The position numbers were made by a program, and so were the translations under genes. Shown here piece by piece: positions 34,205-44,515 of a DNA stretch of 64,000 nucleotides. This stretch comes from Stenotrophomonas indicatrix (GTDB taxonomy: Bacteria; Pseudomonadota; Gammaproteobacteria; Xanthomonadales; Xanthomonadaceae): assembly GCF_002750975.1 (NCBI RefSeq), contig NZ_PEJS01000001.1, positions 186,001-250,000 on the forward strand. The letters run 5' to 3'. The notes below the pieces were generated by a model. That model did not search any database. It saw nothing but the letters and a program-made list of their open reading frames with translations, and had not been told where the DNA came from. Within the stretch, counting starts at the first letter, position 1, and the number at the start of each line of letters is the position of its first letter.

Positions 34205-34950
34205 TACAGCAACCCCTTCTGCTTGAGTGCGGCAACCAGTTCGGCCGCGTCCTTGACCATCACGCCCTTGCTGCGCTTGGACGGTGCGGCGTACTGGGTG
34301 GTCTTGAAGGTGTCGGCGGCGTCCACGCCGAGGTCGGCCAGCTGCAGGGTTTCCAGCGGCTTGGCCTTGGCCTTCATGATGTCGGGCAGCTTGATGAAGC
34401 GCGGCTCGTTCAGGCGCAGGTCGGTGGTGACCACGGCCGGCAGGTCGACTTCCAGCGTTTCCAGGCCGGCATCGACTTCACGGGTTACCGTGGCCTTGCC
34501 GTCGGCAATGTCGAGCTTGCTGGCGAAGGTGGCCTGCGGACGCCCCCAGAGCGTGGCCAGCATCTGGCCGGTCTGGTTGGCGTCGTCGTCGATGGCCTGC
34601 TTGCCCAGGATCACCAGGTCCGGCTGTTCCTTCTCAACCAGCTTGAGCAGGGTGCGGGCGGCGGTCAGCGGCTGGATGGCCTGGTCGGTAACGACGTGGA
34701 TTGCACGGTTTGCGCCCATGGCCAGGCCATTGCGCAGGTGCGCTTGGGCGTCGGCCGGGGCGATGGTGGCCACCACGACTTCGCTGGCGATGCCCTTGTC
34801 GCGCAGGCGCAGGGCCTCTTCCAGGGCGATTTCATCGAAGGGATTGGGAGACAGCTTGACGCCATCGGTGACCACGCCGGAGCCGTCCGGCTTGACCTGA
34901 ATGCGGACGTTGTAGTCCACCACGCGCTTGTACGCGACGAGGATTTTCAT
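34204..34950 (-). CDS. etfB: Electron transfer flavoprotein beta subunit
   Basis: The 248-residue ETF beta subunit (FixA family) carries AMP structurally. It starts [20 protein letters not shown] and contains [14 protein letters not shown] and the ETF-beta signature region [22 protein letters not shown]. It forms the heterodimer with EtfA encoded one base overlapping. The longer upstream frame has no supporting homology. It is divergent from rmlB; the 282-base gap between them (34951-35232) shows no recognisable site. Confidence 0.96.
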   Translation of the reverse strand: MKILVAYKRVVDYNVRIQVKPDGSGVVTDGVKLSPNPFDEIALEEALRLRDKGIASEVVVATIAPADAQAHLRNGLAMGANRAIHVVTDQAIQPLTAARTLLKLVEKEQPDLVILGKQAIDDDANQTGQMLATLWGRPQATFASKLDIADGKATVTREVDAGLETLEVDLPAVVTTDLRLNEPRFIKLPDIMKAKAKPLETLQLADLGVDAADTFKTTQYAAPSKRSKGVMVKDAAELVAALKQKGLL

Positions 34951-35232
34951 CTGGTACGAGATCCTTGTAGTGCCGGTCGCTGGCCGGCTCACAGTAACGG
35001 GAAACGTCCGGTCCTCGCACAGCAACCGGTTCGGGGGTGGGACCTCGATTCTAACTGGCCGAAGGCGACCATGCGAATGCGTATGGTTTTGCTGCGGTGC
35101 GGCGGAAACGGGCCGCTCGGAGCCTTCGTTCACCTGCGGCGGGCAGTCGTGAAGAGGTCGCCGATGTATTCTGTCGCGCTCCCGGGGTGCTGCGAGTGCC
35201 TGGGGGCGAAACATCGAACAGGAGAACAGGTA

Positions 35233-36288
35233 GTGCCCACGTGGCTTGTCACCGGCGGTGCCGGATTCATTGGCGGTAACTTCGTTCTCGAGGCCGTCTC
35301 CAGCGGCATCAAGGTCGTCAATCTCGATGCGTTGACCTACGCCGGCAACCTGAAGACCCTGTCCAGCCTGGACGGCAATCCCAACCACGTGTTCGTCCAG
35401 GGTGACATCGGCGACAGCGCGCTGGTTTCACGCCTGCTGGCCGAGCACCAGCCCGATGCGGTGCTGAACTTCGCGGCCGAAAGCCACGTCGACCGTTCCA
35501 TCGACGGCCCGGGCGCGTTCATCCAGACCAATGTCGTCGGCACTCTCGGCCTGCTCGAGGCCGTGCGCGATTACTGGAAGGCGCTGTCGGCCGATCAGGG
35601 CGCGGCCTTCCGCTTCCTGCATGTCTCCACTGACGAGGTGTACGGCACCTTGGGCGAGACCGGCAAGTTCAGCGAAACCACCCCGTATGCCCCGAACTCG
35701 CCGTACTCGGCGTCCAAGGCCGCCTCGGACCACCTGGTGCGTGCGTTCCACCATACCTACGGGCTGCCGGTGCTGACCACCAACTGCTCCAACAACTACG
35801 GTCCGTACCACTTCCCGGAGAAGCTGATCCCGCTGGTGATCGCCAAGGCGCTGGCCGGCGAGCCGCTGCCGGTGTACGGCGATGGCAAGCAGGTGCGTGA
35901 TTGGCTGTTCGTGTCCGACCACTGCGAAGCGATCCGTACCGTGCTGGCCAAGGGCCAGGTGGGCGAGACCTACAACGTCGGCGGCAACTCCGAAAAGCAG
36001 AACATCGAAGTGGTGCAGGCGATCTGCGCGCTGCTGGACCAGCGCCGCCCGCGTGCGGACGGCCAGCCGCGCAGCAGCCAGATCACCTACGTTGCCGACC
36101 GCCCGGGCCATGACCGCCGCTATGCGATCGATGCCTCCAAGCTGAAGAACGACCTGGGCTGGGAACCGGCCTACACCTTTGAGCAGGGCATCGGTTTCAC
36201 CGTCGACTGGTACCTGGACAACCAGGAATGGGTGAACGGCGTGCTCGACGGCAGTTATCGCCTGCAGCGCATCGGCACCGCGGCCTGA
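35233..36288 (+). CDS. rmlB: dTDP-glucose 4,6-dehydratase
   Basis: The 351-residue NAD-dependent enzyme performs the second step of dTDP-L-rhamnose synthesis. [10 protein letters not shown] binds [12 protein letters not shown] and [14 protein letters not shown] contain the catalytic TDE and Yxxx[16 protein letters not shown] binds substrate. Start is GTG at 35233 with AGGAG eight bases upstream. It is the first gene of rmlBACD, outside the metB-etfA interval and divergent from etfB. Confidence 0.96.
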   Translation: MPTWLVTGGAGFIGGNFVLEAVSSGIKVVNLDALTYAGNLKTLSSLDGNPNHVFVQGDIGDSALVSRLLAEHQPDAVLNFAAESHVDRSIDGPGAFIQTNVVGTLGLLEAVRDYWKALSADQGAAFRFLHVSTDEVYGTLGETGKFSETTPYAPNSPYSASKAASDHLVRAFHHTYGLPVLTTNCSNNYGPYHFPEKLIPLVIAKALAGEPLPVYGDGKQVRDWLFVSDHCEAIRTVLAKGQVGETYNVGGNSEKQNIEVVQAICALLDQRRPRADGQPRSSQITYVADRPGHDRRYAIDASKLKNDLGWEPAYTFEQGIGFTVDWYLDNQEWVNGVLDGSYRLQRIGTAA

Positions 36289-36302
36289 ACCAAGGACACG
36301 AC

Positions 36303-37190
36303 ATGACCCAACGCAAGGGCATCATTCTCGCCGGCGGCTCCGGCACCCGGCTGTACCCGATCACCAAGGGCGTCAGCAAGCAGCTGCTGCCGGTGTATGA
36401 CAAGCCGATGATCTATTACCCGCTCAGCGTGCTGATGCTGGCGGGCATCCGTGAAGTGCTGATCATCAATACCCCGCACGAACAGGCCTTGTTCCAGCAG
36501 TTGCTGGGCGATGGCTCGCAGTGGGGCATGGACATCCAGTACGCCGTGCAGCCGAGCCCTGATGGTTTGGCGCAGGCCTATCTGATCGGCCGTGACTTCG
36601 TCGGCGGCAAGCCGAGCTGCCTGGTGCTGGGTGACAACATCTTCCACGGCCATGGCCTGACCGACATGCTGCGGCGCGCCGACGCACGCGACGCGGGCGC
36701 CACCGTTTTCGGCTACTGGGTGAATGATCCCGAGCGCTACGGTGTGGCCGAGTTCGACAAAGATGGCAAGGTCGTCGGTCTGGTCGAGAAACCGCAGAAT
36801 CCGCGTTCCAACTACGTCGTTACCGGCCTGTACTTCTACGACGGCAATGCCAGCGACCATGCCGCCGAACTGAAGCCCTCACCCCGTGGCGAGCTGGAGA
36901 TCACCGATCTCAACAAGCGCTACCTGGCAGAGGGCAACCTGCATCTGGAACAACTGGGCCGTGGCTATGCCTGGCTTGATACCGGCACCCACCAGTCACT
37001 GCTGGAAGCCTCCAACTTCATCGAGACCATCCAGACCCGGCAGGGCCTGCAGGTCTGCTGCCCGGAAGAAATCGCGTTCGGCCAGGGCTGGATAAGCGCC
37101 GAGCAGCTGGAAGCACTGGCTGCACCGCTGATCAAGAATGGCTATGGCCAGTACCTGCACAAGCTCGCCCTGCGTGGAGTCGTTCCGTGA
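36303..37190 (+). CDS. rmlA: Glucose-1-phosphate thymidylyltransferase
   Basis: The 295-residue enzyme forms dTDP-glucose from glucose-1-phosphate and dTTP. The N-terminal signature [31 protein letters not shown] (metal-binding Asp) and [18 protein letters not shown] identify RmlA. Its substrate is likely provided by XanA. The stop codon overlaps the GTG start of rmlC (GTGA, 37187-37190). Confidence 0.96.
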   Translation: MTQRKGIILAGGSGTRLYPITKGVSKQLLPVYDKPMIYYPLSVLMLAGIREVLIINTPHEQALFQQLLGDGSQWGMDIQYAVQPSPDGLAQAYLIGRDFVGGKPSCLVLGDNIFHGHGLTDMLRRADARDAGATVFGYWVNDPERYGVAEFDKDGKVVGLVEKPQNPRSNYVVTGLYFYDGNASDHAAELKPSPRGELEITDLNKRYLAEGNLHLEQLGRGYAWLDTGTHQSLLEASNFIETIQTRQGLQVCCPEEIAFGQGWISAEQLEALAAPLIKNGYGQYLHKLALRGVVP

Positions 37191-37744
37191 AAGTGATTGA
37201 AACCCAGTTGCCCGGCTGCATGGTGATCGAGCCGGCGGTGTTCGGCGATGCGCGCGGCTATTTCTTTGAAACCTGGAACGCCGAGCGCTTTGCCGCGCTG
37301 GGCCTGCCGGAGCGCTTCGTGCAGAGCAACGTATCGACTTCCGCGCGGGGCGTTCTGCGTGGCCTGCATTACCAGTGGCCGCGCCCACAGGGCAAGCTGG
37401 TCTCTGTACTGGAAGGCGAGGTGTACGACGTCGCGGTAGATATCCGTCGCGGCTCACCGACGTTCGGCCAGTGGGAAGCGGTGGTGCTGAGTGCAGAGAA
37501 CAAGAAGCAGTTCTGGATTCCGGAAGGCTTCGCGCACGGCTTTGCAGTGCTGTCCGAAACGGCCCTGTTCAATTATCTGTGCACCGACATCTACGTGGCC
37601 GAAGCCGATGCCGGCATCCGCTGGAACGACGCCGATATCGCGGTGGACTGGCCGGTAGGTGCTCCGATTCTTTCGGCCAAGGACCAGAAGGCGCCTTTCC
37701 TGGATCAGTTGGCCGAAGATCGGCTGCCGGTCTACGTGCCATGA
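37187..37744 (+). CDS. rmlC: dTDP-4-dehydrorhamnose 3,5-epimerase
   Basis: The 185-residue cupin epimerase of the third step. [20 protein letters not shown] includes the catalytic histidine, and [18 protein letters not shown] and [15 protein letters not shown] are the family blocks. GTG start, overlapping rmlA by four bases and rmlD by ATGA. Confidence 0.96.
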   Translation: MKVIETQLPGCMVIEPAVFGDARGYFFETWNAERFAALGLPERFVQSNVSTSARGVLRGLHYQWPRPQGKLVSVLEGEVYDVAVDIRRGSPTFGQWEAVVLSAENKKQFWIPEGFAHGFAVLSETALFNYLCTDIYVAEADAGIRWNDADIAVDWPVGAPILSAKDQKAPFLDQLAEDRLPVYVP

Positions 37745-38652
37745 CGATCCTGGTATTCGGCGGCAATGGCCAGGTAGGCCAGGAGCTGCTGCGCGCTCTG
37801 GCGCCGCTGGGTACCGTGGTGGCAACCACGCGCAGCGGCCAGTTGCCCGACGGAGGATGCTGCGAAGTGGCCGATTTCGATCGGCCCGACAGCCTGCCGG
37901 CGTTGTTGGATCGGCTGCAGCCGTCGATCGTGGTCAATGCCGCGGCCTATACCGCAGTCGACCGCGCCGAGCAGGATGTTGCAGCAGCATTTCGTGCCAA
38001 TGCCGAAGCGCCCGGGGTCATCGCGCGCTGGTGCGCAGCCCACGATGTCCCGCTCGTGCACTACTCCACCGACTACGTGTTCGATGGACAGGGCAACACG
38101 CCCTACCGCGAAGACGAGCCGACCGCGCCGCTGGGTGTGTACGGCAGCAGCAAGCGTGGTGGTGAAGAGGCCGTGCGCGCGGCGGGCGGGCGCCATCTGA
38201 TTTTCCGCACGGCGTGGGTGTATGCCGCACATGGCACCAATTTCCTGCGGACCATGCTGCGCGTTGGCGCTGCTCGCAGCGAGCTGCGGGTAGTGGCAGA
38301 CCAGGTTGGTACGCCTACCCCGGCGGCCTTGATCGCCGATGTCACTGCGCATGCGCTGCAGCACCCGGGCCGCTTGTCCGGCACCTGGCACCTGACAGCG
38401 AATGGGCAAACCAGCTGGCATGGTTTCGCCGAGGCGATTTTTGCCGAGGCACTGGCCACCGGCATGATGGTGGAAGTGCCGAGGGTGCAGGCCATAACCA
38501 GCGCCGAGTACCCGACGCCAGCCCGCAGGCCGGCGTGGTCGGTGCTGGACAACCGCAGGCTGCAACGTGATTTCAGCCTGCAGCTGCCCGCATGGCAGGA
38601 CGGCTTGAAGCGTGTGATGGCGGAAATCGCCGGCTCTTCCTGGTCTACCTGA
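37741..38652 (+). CDS. rmlD: dTDP-4-dehydrorhamnose reductase
   Basis: The 303-residue NADPH-dependent reductase completes dTDP-L-rhamnose. It has ILVFGGNGQVGQELLRAL for cofactor, NAAAYTAVDRAEQD, STDYVFDG, YGSSKRGGEEAV (YxxxK) and RTAWVYAAHGTNFLRTML. It is the last gene of rmlBACD, and no terminator is visible. L-rhamnose may go into core LPS or another glycan, since the exported O-chain has its own D-rhamnose pathway. Confidence 0.95.
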   Translation: MTILVFGGNGQVGQELLRALAPLGTVVATTRSGQLPDGGCCEVADFDRPDSLPALLDRLQPSIVVNAAAYTAVDRAEQDVAAAFRANAEAPGVIARWCAAHDVPLVHYSTDYVFDGQGNTPYREDEPTAPLGVYGSSKRGGEEAVRAAGGRHLIFRTAWVYAAHGTNFLRTMLRVGAARSELRVVADQVGTPTPAALIADVTAHALQHPGRLSGTWHLTANGQTSWHGFAEAIFAEALATGMMVEVPRVQAITSAEYPTPARRPAWSVLDNRRLQRDFSLQLPAWQDGLKRVMAEIAGSSWST

Positions 38653-38996
38653 GTACGCCGCAGGATCTGGCCTGGCATCTGCAGACCAGCGCCGTCCGGG
38701 TCCGTCAGCCCGTCGTGCTGCTGCTGTTCCTGGCGGCCACGGTTGCAGTCTGGCGGGCTGACCCGGCAGCGCCTGCCACGCCAGATCCACGGTGAATCCG
38801 GCGGCGTTGCAGGCTCCTGGTGCGGCGCACTCCAGCGGATCGGATGGCAAGCTGCTCGCTGCCGCACAGGCCAGGGTCGATCACTTGACTTCCGGTGCTG
38901 CACAGGTTTGTCGCCCGCTGTACGCCAATGCGGAGGGCCAGGTCTGCGCTCATATCTTCCGGTACGCGGCCCGGTTGTTGCCTGGCCAGCCGGGGA
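38653..38996. other. Gap of 344 bases between rmlD and the SNF2 gene, no clear gene
   Basis: Short open frames exist on both strands (for example 38792-39010 plus, 38705-39043 minus) but have no ribosome binding site and no recognisable sequence. No REP unit and no strong hairpin were found, although rmlD and the helicase gene converge here. Confidence 0.4.
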
Positions 38997-41615
38997 TCAG
39001 GCGCGGGTAGTCCTGCGTTTCCCAGCAGGGCGTCTGGGCGCACCGGGTAGCGGTGCCAGCAGCGCCTCCAGGTCGGCAGCGTCGAAGCGCGGTGCTGCGC
39101 TGCCGCTCCCTTCCAGTATGGAGTCGGCCAGGTCGGCCTTGCGCTGCTGCAGCTCGGCGATCCGTTCCTCGACGCTGCCGGCGGTGATCAGCTTGTAGAC
39201 GAACACCGGCTGGTCCTGGCCGATGCGATGGGCACGGTCGGTGGCCTGGTTCTCGGCGGCCGGATTCCACCAGGGATCGAAATGGATGACGGTGTCGGCA
39301 GCGGTCAGGTTCAGGCCCACGCCACCGGCCTTCAGGCTGATCAGGAACACGGGAACCTCGCCCTGCATGAAGCGCTGCACGGGCGTGACCCGGTCCTGGG
39401 TATCGCCGGTGAGCTGCACGTAGGGCAGGCTGAGTTCCCGCAGGGCCTGGCCGATCAACGCCAGCATGCCGGTGAACTGCGAGAACAGCAGGATGCGCCG
39501 CCCTTCCTCGACCATGGCAGGCAACATCTCGCGCAGCAGGTCCAGCTTGGCCGAACCGGCAGCGCGCGCGGGTGTCTCGCCTGGCAGCAGGCGCGGATCG
39601 CAGCAGACCTGGCGCAGCTTCAGCAACGCGTCCAGTACCACGATGTGATTGCGCGCCAGCCCGCTGCCGTTGATCGCATCGCGGACCTGCTTTTCCATCG
39701 CCGCACGCACGGCTTCGTACAGATCGCGCTGGGCGCCTTCCATTGCCACGGTGCGGGTGATGACCGTCTTCGGTGGAAGCTCGGAAGCGACCTGGTCCTT
39801 GCGCCGGCGCAGGATGAAAGGTCGCAGCCGCTGGGCCAGCAGCTGAGCACGACGCTGGTCGCTGCCGCGCTCGATGGGATGGCGCCAGTGCTGGTTGAAC
39901 TGTTTTTCGCTGCCGAGCAGGCCGGGCAGCAGGAAGTCGAACTGCGTCCACAGCTCGCCCAGATGGTTCTCCAGCGGGGTGCCGGTCAGGCACAGGCGAT
40001 GACGCGCCTGCAGCGTGCGCAGCGTGGCCGCCGCGCGCGACCTGGGATTCTTCACCTGCTGTGCCTCATCCAGGATCAGCAGATGGTAGGAATGCGCCTG
40101 CAGCGCCGGTTCGTCGCGCCACAGCAGGGGATAGGTGGTGAGTATCAGATCATGGGCGGCAATGGCGTCGAACTGCGTGTCACGTGCGGGGCCGTGCAGG
40201 GTCAGTACACGCAGATCCGGGGTGAAGCGCGCCGCTTCGCTCTGCCAGTTGTGCAGCAATGAGGTTGGCACGACCACCAGCGCCGGCTTGTCCAGGCGGC
40301 CACTCTGCTTTTCAAGCAGCAGATGGGCCAGGGTCTGCAGTGTCTTGCCCAGGCCCATGTCATCGGCCAGCACGCCGCCCAGGCCCTGCTGGCGCAGGTA
40401 CTGCAGCCAGGACAGGCCTTCAAGCTGGTAGCTGCGCAGCGTCGCGCGCAAACCCTGGGGCGCTGGGACAGCGCTCATCGCCGGGGCGTCCAGCAGGCGC
40501 TGCACGCGTGCACGGGTATCGTTGCTGCTGTGCAGCCGTAACTGCGCAGCGTCCTGCAGAGCCTGCAGGCGGCCGCGATCATGCGCCTGCAGGCGCAGCG
40601 GTTGCCCACGGTCGCCGAACAGATCCGCAAGCAGCGCGATCACCGGCTTCAGCCGCGCTGCCCGCAGGGCAAGACGTTCATTGTCTGCCGTCGTCAGCAA
40701 TACGTTCTCGTCATCGCCAATGGCATCCAGCTGGCCGCGCAGCCAGCGCGGATCGGACTGCAGTACACCCTGCAGCAGCGGAACCAGCGCAATGCTGCGG
40801 CCATCGACGTCGATGGTCAGGGCCAGGTCGAGCTCGTTGCTGTCGGCGGACACCGACCGGACATCCAGGTCGATGTCCTCCACCCGGGTGATGCGGTGGC
40901 GGAAGGCGTCGTCAGTCTCGATCTTCCAGCCCAGTGCTTCCAGCCGCAGCACGTCCTCCAGCAGGAAGCGGGTCCAGTCGAAACTGCGCAGCTCGAACAA
41001 CGGCCCGCCGCCGTCCAGCACGATGCGCGGTTGCCGCTCGCGGTGCAGGTGGACGCTGTGCAGTTCAGCCTCGCGCCGTGCCTCCCCGGCCAGGTCACGC
41101 GGCAGCAGGTAGAGCTGGCCCTCGGCGTCGTGCACGAACAGCGAGGGGTCTTCGAGAAATCGCACGTGTTCGTCGTACTCGAACGCGACGGTGGCGACGT
41201 CGAGCCACTGCGAGGGGTCACGTTCGGTGAGCCAGGCAGGCCGGTATTCCATGCTGTGCAGATGCAGGATCGGCGTCATCGCCTGGATCTGCAGGGTAGG
41301 CAGTATCGGATCGGCGGCCGCACGCAGCGAACCCGGTTCACCCTCCAGTGAGTTCCGCAGTGCGGCCAGCAACACCGCGGCGACATGCTCGCAGTGTGTG
41401 CCAGCCGGGCAGGTGCAGCGACTCTGCAGGGGGCTGTGCGGGGTGCGGGCGCTGGCATCCAGGTCGATCGCCACCTGCCAGCCCTCGACCTGGGCGGTCA
41501 GCAGCGGTGACCGGTAGCGCAGCTCGCGCACTGCCGACACCTGGTGGTTGCCCTTTTCCAGCGTCCCGGCATCCAGCCAGCGGGACAGTTCCCCTCCGGT
41601 GAATACTTCGGCCAT
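38997..41615 (-). CDS. SWIM zinc-finger SNF2-family helicase
   Basis: An 872-residue DNA-dependent ATPase of the bacterial SNF2/HepA-like class. The N-terminal SWIM zinc finger has CxCx5CxH at C67, C69, C75 and H77. A variable middle region follows. The helicase core then has DDMGLGKTLQT (Walker A), VVVPTSLLHNW, LILDEAQQVKN (DEAQ box), LTGTPLENHLGELW, LLFSQFTGML and DRAHRIGQ (motif VI). AGGA seven bases before the ATG at 41615 supports this start over the ATG at 41636. The proteins are thought to remodel or translocate on DNA; the role here is unknown. It is divergent from the CoA-transferase genes. Confidence 0.9.
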   Translation of the reverse strand: MAEVFTGGELSRWLDAGTLEKGNHQVSAVRELRYRSPLLTAQVEGWQVAIDLDASARTPHSPLQSRCTCPAGTHCEHVAAVLLAALRNSLEGEPGSLRAAADPILPTLQIQAMTPILHLHSMEYRPAWLTERDPSQWLDVATVAFEYDEHVRFLEDPSLFVHDAEGQLYLLPRDLAGEARREAELHSVHLHRERQPRIVLDGGGPLFELRSFDWTRFLLEDVLRLEALGWKIETDDAFRHRITRVEDIDLDVRSVSADSNELDLALTIDVDGRSIALVPLLQGVLQSDPRWLRGQLDAIGDDENVLLTTADNERLALRAARLKPVIALLADLFGDRGQPLRLQAHDRGRLQALQDAAQLRLHSSNDTRARVQRLLDAPAMSAVPAPQGLRATLRSYQLEGLSWLQYLRQQGLGGVLADDMGLGKTLQTLAHLLLEKQSGRLDKPALVVVPTSLLHNWQSEAARFTPDLRVLTLHGPARDTQFDAIAAHDLILTTYPLLWRDEPALQAHSYHLLILDEAQQVKNPRSRAAATLRTLQARHRLCLTGTPLENHLGELWTQFDFLLPGLLGSEKQFNQHWRHPIERGSDQRRAQLLAQRLRPFILRRRKDQVASELPPKTVITRTVAMEGAQRDLYEAVRAAMEKQVRDAINGSGLARNHIVVLDALLKLRQVCCDPRLLPGETPARAAGSAKLDLLREMLPAMVEEGRRILLFSQFTGMLALIGQALRELSLPYVQLTGDTQDRVTPVQRFMQGEVPVFLISLKAGGVGLNLTAADTVIHFDPWWNPAAENQATDRAHRIGQDQPVFVYKLITAGSVEERIAELQQRKADLADSILEGSGSAAPRFDAADLEALLAPLPGAPRRPAGKRRTTRA

Positions 41616-41788
41616 GCGTCGTCCTGTCCTCTCCATCTACAGCACGCGTTGCCAAGGGCACCGCAAGCGGGAAAGGGAACATTCTACGGATTGGCAGCCC
41701 GGCATGCCGGTTCATGCTGCGGCGCATCCCAGCCGGTAACGGGTGTGCCGCTAGAATGGCGGCATTCTCACCGGGTAGGGCAGTAGAG

Positions 41789-42520
41789 ATGCAGCAATCA
41801 ACTTCCAGCGGCACGCGCAGCAAGCGTTTCGCCTCTGCGGCGCAGGCCCTGCAGGGTGTGGTCGCCGATGGCCAGACCCTGGCCGTGGGGGGCTTTGGCC
41901 TGTGCGGCATTCCCGAGGCACTGATCGCCGCGTTGCGCGACAGTGGCGCCAAGGGCCTGACCGTGATCTCCAACAACGCCGGCGTCGATGGCTTCGGCCT
42001 GGGCCAGCTGCTGGAAACCCGGCAGATCAGCAAGATGATTTCGTCGTACGTGGGCGAGAACAAGGAATTCGAACGGCAGTTCCTGGCCGGCGAGCTGGAG
42101 CTGGAATTCAATCCGCAGGGCACCCTGGCCGAGCGCCTGCGTGCCGGCGGGGCGGGTATCCCGGCATTCTTCACCGCCACCGGTTACGGCACCGTGGTCG
42201 CCGAGGGCAAGGAAACCCGCGAGTTCGATGGCAAGCACTATGTGATGGAAACCGCGCTGCGCGCCGACGTTGCCCTGGTCAAGGCCTGGAAGGCCGACGA
42301 GGCCGGCAACCTGGTGTTCCGCAAGACCGCGCGCAACTTCAACCCGGCCTGTGCGATGGCCGGCAAGGTCTGCATCGTGGAAGTGGAGGAGGTGGTGCCG
42401 GTCGGCAGCATCGATCCGGACCAGGTGCACCTGCCGGGCATCTATGTGCACCGCATCGTGCACAACCCCACCCCTGAAAAACGTATCGAACAGCGCACCA
42501 TCCGTGCGGAGGGCAACTGA
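41789..42520 (+). CDS. 3-oxoacid CoA-transferase subunit A
   Basis: The 243-residue alpha subunit of a succinyl-CoA:3-ketoacid-type CoA transferase. [16 protein letters not shown] near residue 44, [11 protein letters not shown] and [34 protein letters not shown] (seen in two blocks) are family features. With subunit B it activates acetoacetate using succinyl-CoA, which fits the acetoacetate released by tyrosine breakdown. A TAGAAT -10-like box lies about 30 bases upstream without a good -35. Confidence 0.92.
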   Translation: MQQSTSSGTRSKRFASAAQALQGVVADGQTLAVGGFGLCGIPEALIAALRDSGAKGLTVISNNAGVDGFGLGQLLETRQISKMISSYVGENKEFERQFLAGELELEFNPQGTLAERLRAGGAGIPAFFTATGYGTVVAEGKETREFDGKHYVMETALRADVALVKAWKADEAGNLVFRKTARNFNPACAMAGKVCIVEVEEVVPVGSIDPDQVHLPGIYVHRIVHNPTPEKRIEQRTIRAEGN

Positions 42521-42521
42521 C

Positions 42522-43154
42522 ATGGCATGGACCCGCGATGAGATGGCCGCGCGCGCTGCGCGTGAACTGACCGATGGCGCCTACGTGAACCTGGGCATCG
42601 GCCTGCCGACGCTGGTCGCCAACCACATTCCCGAAGGCGTGGACGTGTGGCTGCAGTCGGAAAACGGCCTGCTGGGCATCGGTCCGTTCCCCACCGAGGC
42701 CGAGGTGGACGCCGACCTGATCAATGCCGGCAAGCAGACCGTCACCGCACGTGCGGGCGCCAGCTACTTCGGCAGCCATGACAGCTTTGCGATGATCCGC
42801 GGTGGCCACGTCAACCTGGCCATCCTCGGTGCGATGCAGGTGACCGACAAGGGCGACCTGGCCAACTGGATGGTGCCCGGCAAGATGGTCAAGGGCATGG
42901 GCGGTGCGATGGACCTGGTGGCCGGCGTGCAGCGCGTGGTGGTGCTGATGGAGCACACCGCCAGGAACGGCGAACACAAGATCCTGGCCGAATGCACGCT
43001 GCCGCTGACCGGTGTGGGCGTGGTCGACCGCATCATCACCGACCTGGCGGTATTCGATGTGACCGATGACGGCCTGGTGCTGGTGGAGACTGCAGCGGGT
43101 GTGGGCGAGGATGAATTGAAGGAAAAGACCGGCGTCGCGTTCGTGCGCCGCTGA
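42522..43154 (+). CDS. 3-oxoacid CoA-transferase subunit B
   Basis: The 210-residue beta subunit carries the catalytic glutamate in the [12 protein letters not shown] block. [19 protein letters not shown] starts near residue 19, followed by [15 protein letters not shown] and [13 protein letters not shown]. The ATG at 42522 has GGAGG nine bases upstream and lies one base after the subunit A stop, so the two are coupled and give equal amounts of the heteromer. Confidence 0.93.
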   Translation: MAWTRDEMAARAARELTDGAYVNLGIGLPTLVANHIPEGVDVWLQSENGLLGIGPFPTEAEVDADLINAGKQTVTARAGASYFGSHDSFAMIRGGHVNLAILGAMQVTDKGDLANWMVPGKMVKGMGGAMDLVAGVQRVVVLMEHTARNGEHKILAECTLPLTGVGVVDRIITDLAVFDVTDDGLVLVETAAGVGEDELKEKTGVAFVRR

Positions 43155-43200
43155 GCATCCACGGGGCGGCGTGTCGCTGCCCCATCTCCCTGAATCTCCC

Positions 43201-43788
43201 ATGCTATTCCCCCACGATCTGCCTGATGCTGACGTCCGACATCTGCCGGGCTGGTTGCCAGCGGCCGACGCCGATGCACTGCAGCGTGTATTGGCGCAGG
43301 CAATCCCCTGGGAAACCCACCGCATCCGCATGTTCGGCAACTGGGTGGATTCACCGCGGTTGAGCTGCTGGATCGGTGATCCGCAGGCGCGTTACCGCTA
43401 TTCAGGCGCCGAGTTCATCCCGCATCCGTGGCCACCGCTGCTGCAGGGACTGCGCATCCGCCTGCAAGAACAGAGCGTCGGTCGATTCAACAGCGTACTG
43501 CTCAACCGCTATCGCGGCGGCACCGACTACATGGGCTGGCACAGCGATGACGAGCCCGAGCTGGGGCCGGCGCCGCTGATCGCTTCGTTGAGCCTCGGCG
43601 CAGCGCGGCGGTTCCTGCTGCGCCGCCGTGATGACACCACGCGCAAGGCGGAATTCCTGCTCGGCCATGGCGACCTGCTGCTGATGGGCGGCGCCACCCA
43701 GCGCCACTACCAGCACGCGCTGCCGAAGATGGCGCGGGTGCAGGGCGAACGCATCAACCTGACGTTCCGGTGGATCCATCCGCGTTGA
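43201..43788 (+). CDS. AlkB-type 2-oxoglutarate/Fe(II) dioxygenase
   Basis: A 195-residue oxidative DNA/RNA demethylase of the ALKBH2-like type. The iron ligands are H114 and D116 in GWHSDDE and H172 in HYQHALPK; the 2-oxoglutarate region is RINLTFR at the end. NSVLLNRYRGGTDYMGWH is the family core. A GTG at 43171 would add ten residues; the ATG at 43201 is preferred. It reverses methyl damage such as 1-methyladenine. It ends next to a REP pair. Confidence 0.88.
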   Translation: MLFPHDLPDADVRHLPGWLPAADADALQRVLAQAIPWETHRIRMFGNWVDSPRLSCWIGDPQARYRYSGAEFIPHPWPPLLQGLRIRLQEQSVGRFNSVLLNRYRGGTDYMGWHSDDEPELGPAPLIASLSLGAARRFLLRRRDDTTRKAEFLLGHGDLLLMGGATQRHYQHALPKMARVQGERINLTFRWIHPR

Positions 43789-43796
43789 CCGGGGTT

Positions 43797-43857
43797 CGCC
43801 GGGCATGGCCCGGCGCTACCAGGAACCGGTGGCGGTAGCGCTGGCCCATGCCCGGCG
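43797..43857. repeat. SMAG REP pair
   Basis: Inverted units at 43797-43819 (minus) and 43835-43857 (plus) lie between the convergent alkB-type and lipoprotein genes. The second unit has GCGCTGGCCCATG, a one-base change on each side of the stem. Confidence 0.88.
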
Positions 43858-43873
43858 TGCGAAACGGGCAACC

Positions 43874-44515
43874 TCAGCGCTTCAGCGCCTGCTTGTCATT
43901 CTGCCCGCTGGTCAGCGTCCAGCCCACCACGTCCTGCGCCACCTGCTGCAGGCCACGCTCGAACGCCGCTGCCACTGCCGACACATCGGTGCTGCCCACC
44001 GGCTGCAACTGGCGGAAGGTGCGGTCGGCGACCACGCGCTGGTTGGTGACGTCGATCAGCTTGGCGTTGATCTCGATGACGACCGTCGGCGTTGCCTGGC
44101 CCTGGTAATCCGATTCGAAGCGACGGATGTCGGTGGACAGCTTGTAGTCGGCGCGGATGCCGGCGGCAACGCGGGCCACGCCGTGGATGCGGCCGGAATC
44201 CTCGAAGCCACGCAGCAGGGTGTCTTCGATCATGTCGGTGGCCGGCTGCGCCCAGCTGGCGCCCTTGTAGATCTCCAGCTCCGACGGCGTCGGCCGTACG
44301 TTGATGCGCGGGCTGTCGACCATGCGCGCGGCGCTGGGCTTGGCCAGCACCAGCTGCCAGTCGGCCTGCGGCCAGCTGGGGTCGACCTTGACCTGCACAG
44401 CCGGCGAATACAGGGTGACGGGATTCTTGTCGCCGCTGCCGAGGATCGAGCAGCCACCCAGCAGGGTGGCCAGCGACGCTGCCAGCAACAGGCGCGGAAG
44501 GGTGGTCGGGCTCAT
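43874..44515 (-). CDS. ABC-type transport auxiliary lipoprotein (PqiC-like)
   Basis: The 213-residue protein has a lipoprotein signal peptide with lipobox LLGGC (Cys22) and the ABC_trans_aux pattern (VRPTPSELEIYKGASWAQPATDMIEDTLL, in two blocks; ELEIYKGASWA is the diagnostic part). It is probably anchored to the outer membrane and docks the MCE complex encoded upstream. Its start overlaps the MCE gene stop by ATGA. Last gene of a four-gene operon. Confidence 0.88.
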   Translation of the reverse strand: MSPTTLPRLLLAASLATLLGGCSILGSGDKNPVTLYSPAVQVKVDPSWPQADWQLVLAKPSAARMVDSPRINVRPTPSELEIYKGASWAQPATDMIEDTLLRGFEDSGRIHGVARVAAGIRADYKLSTDIRRFESDYQGQATPTVVIEINAKLIDVTNQRVVADRTFRQLQPVGSTDVSAVAAAFERGLQQVAQDVVGWTLTSGQNDKQALKR

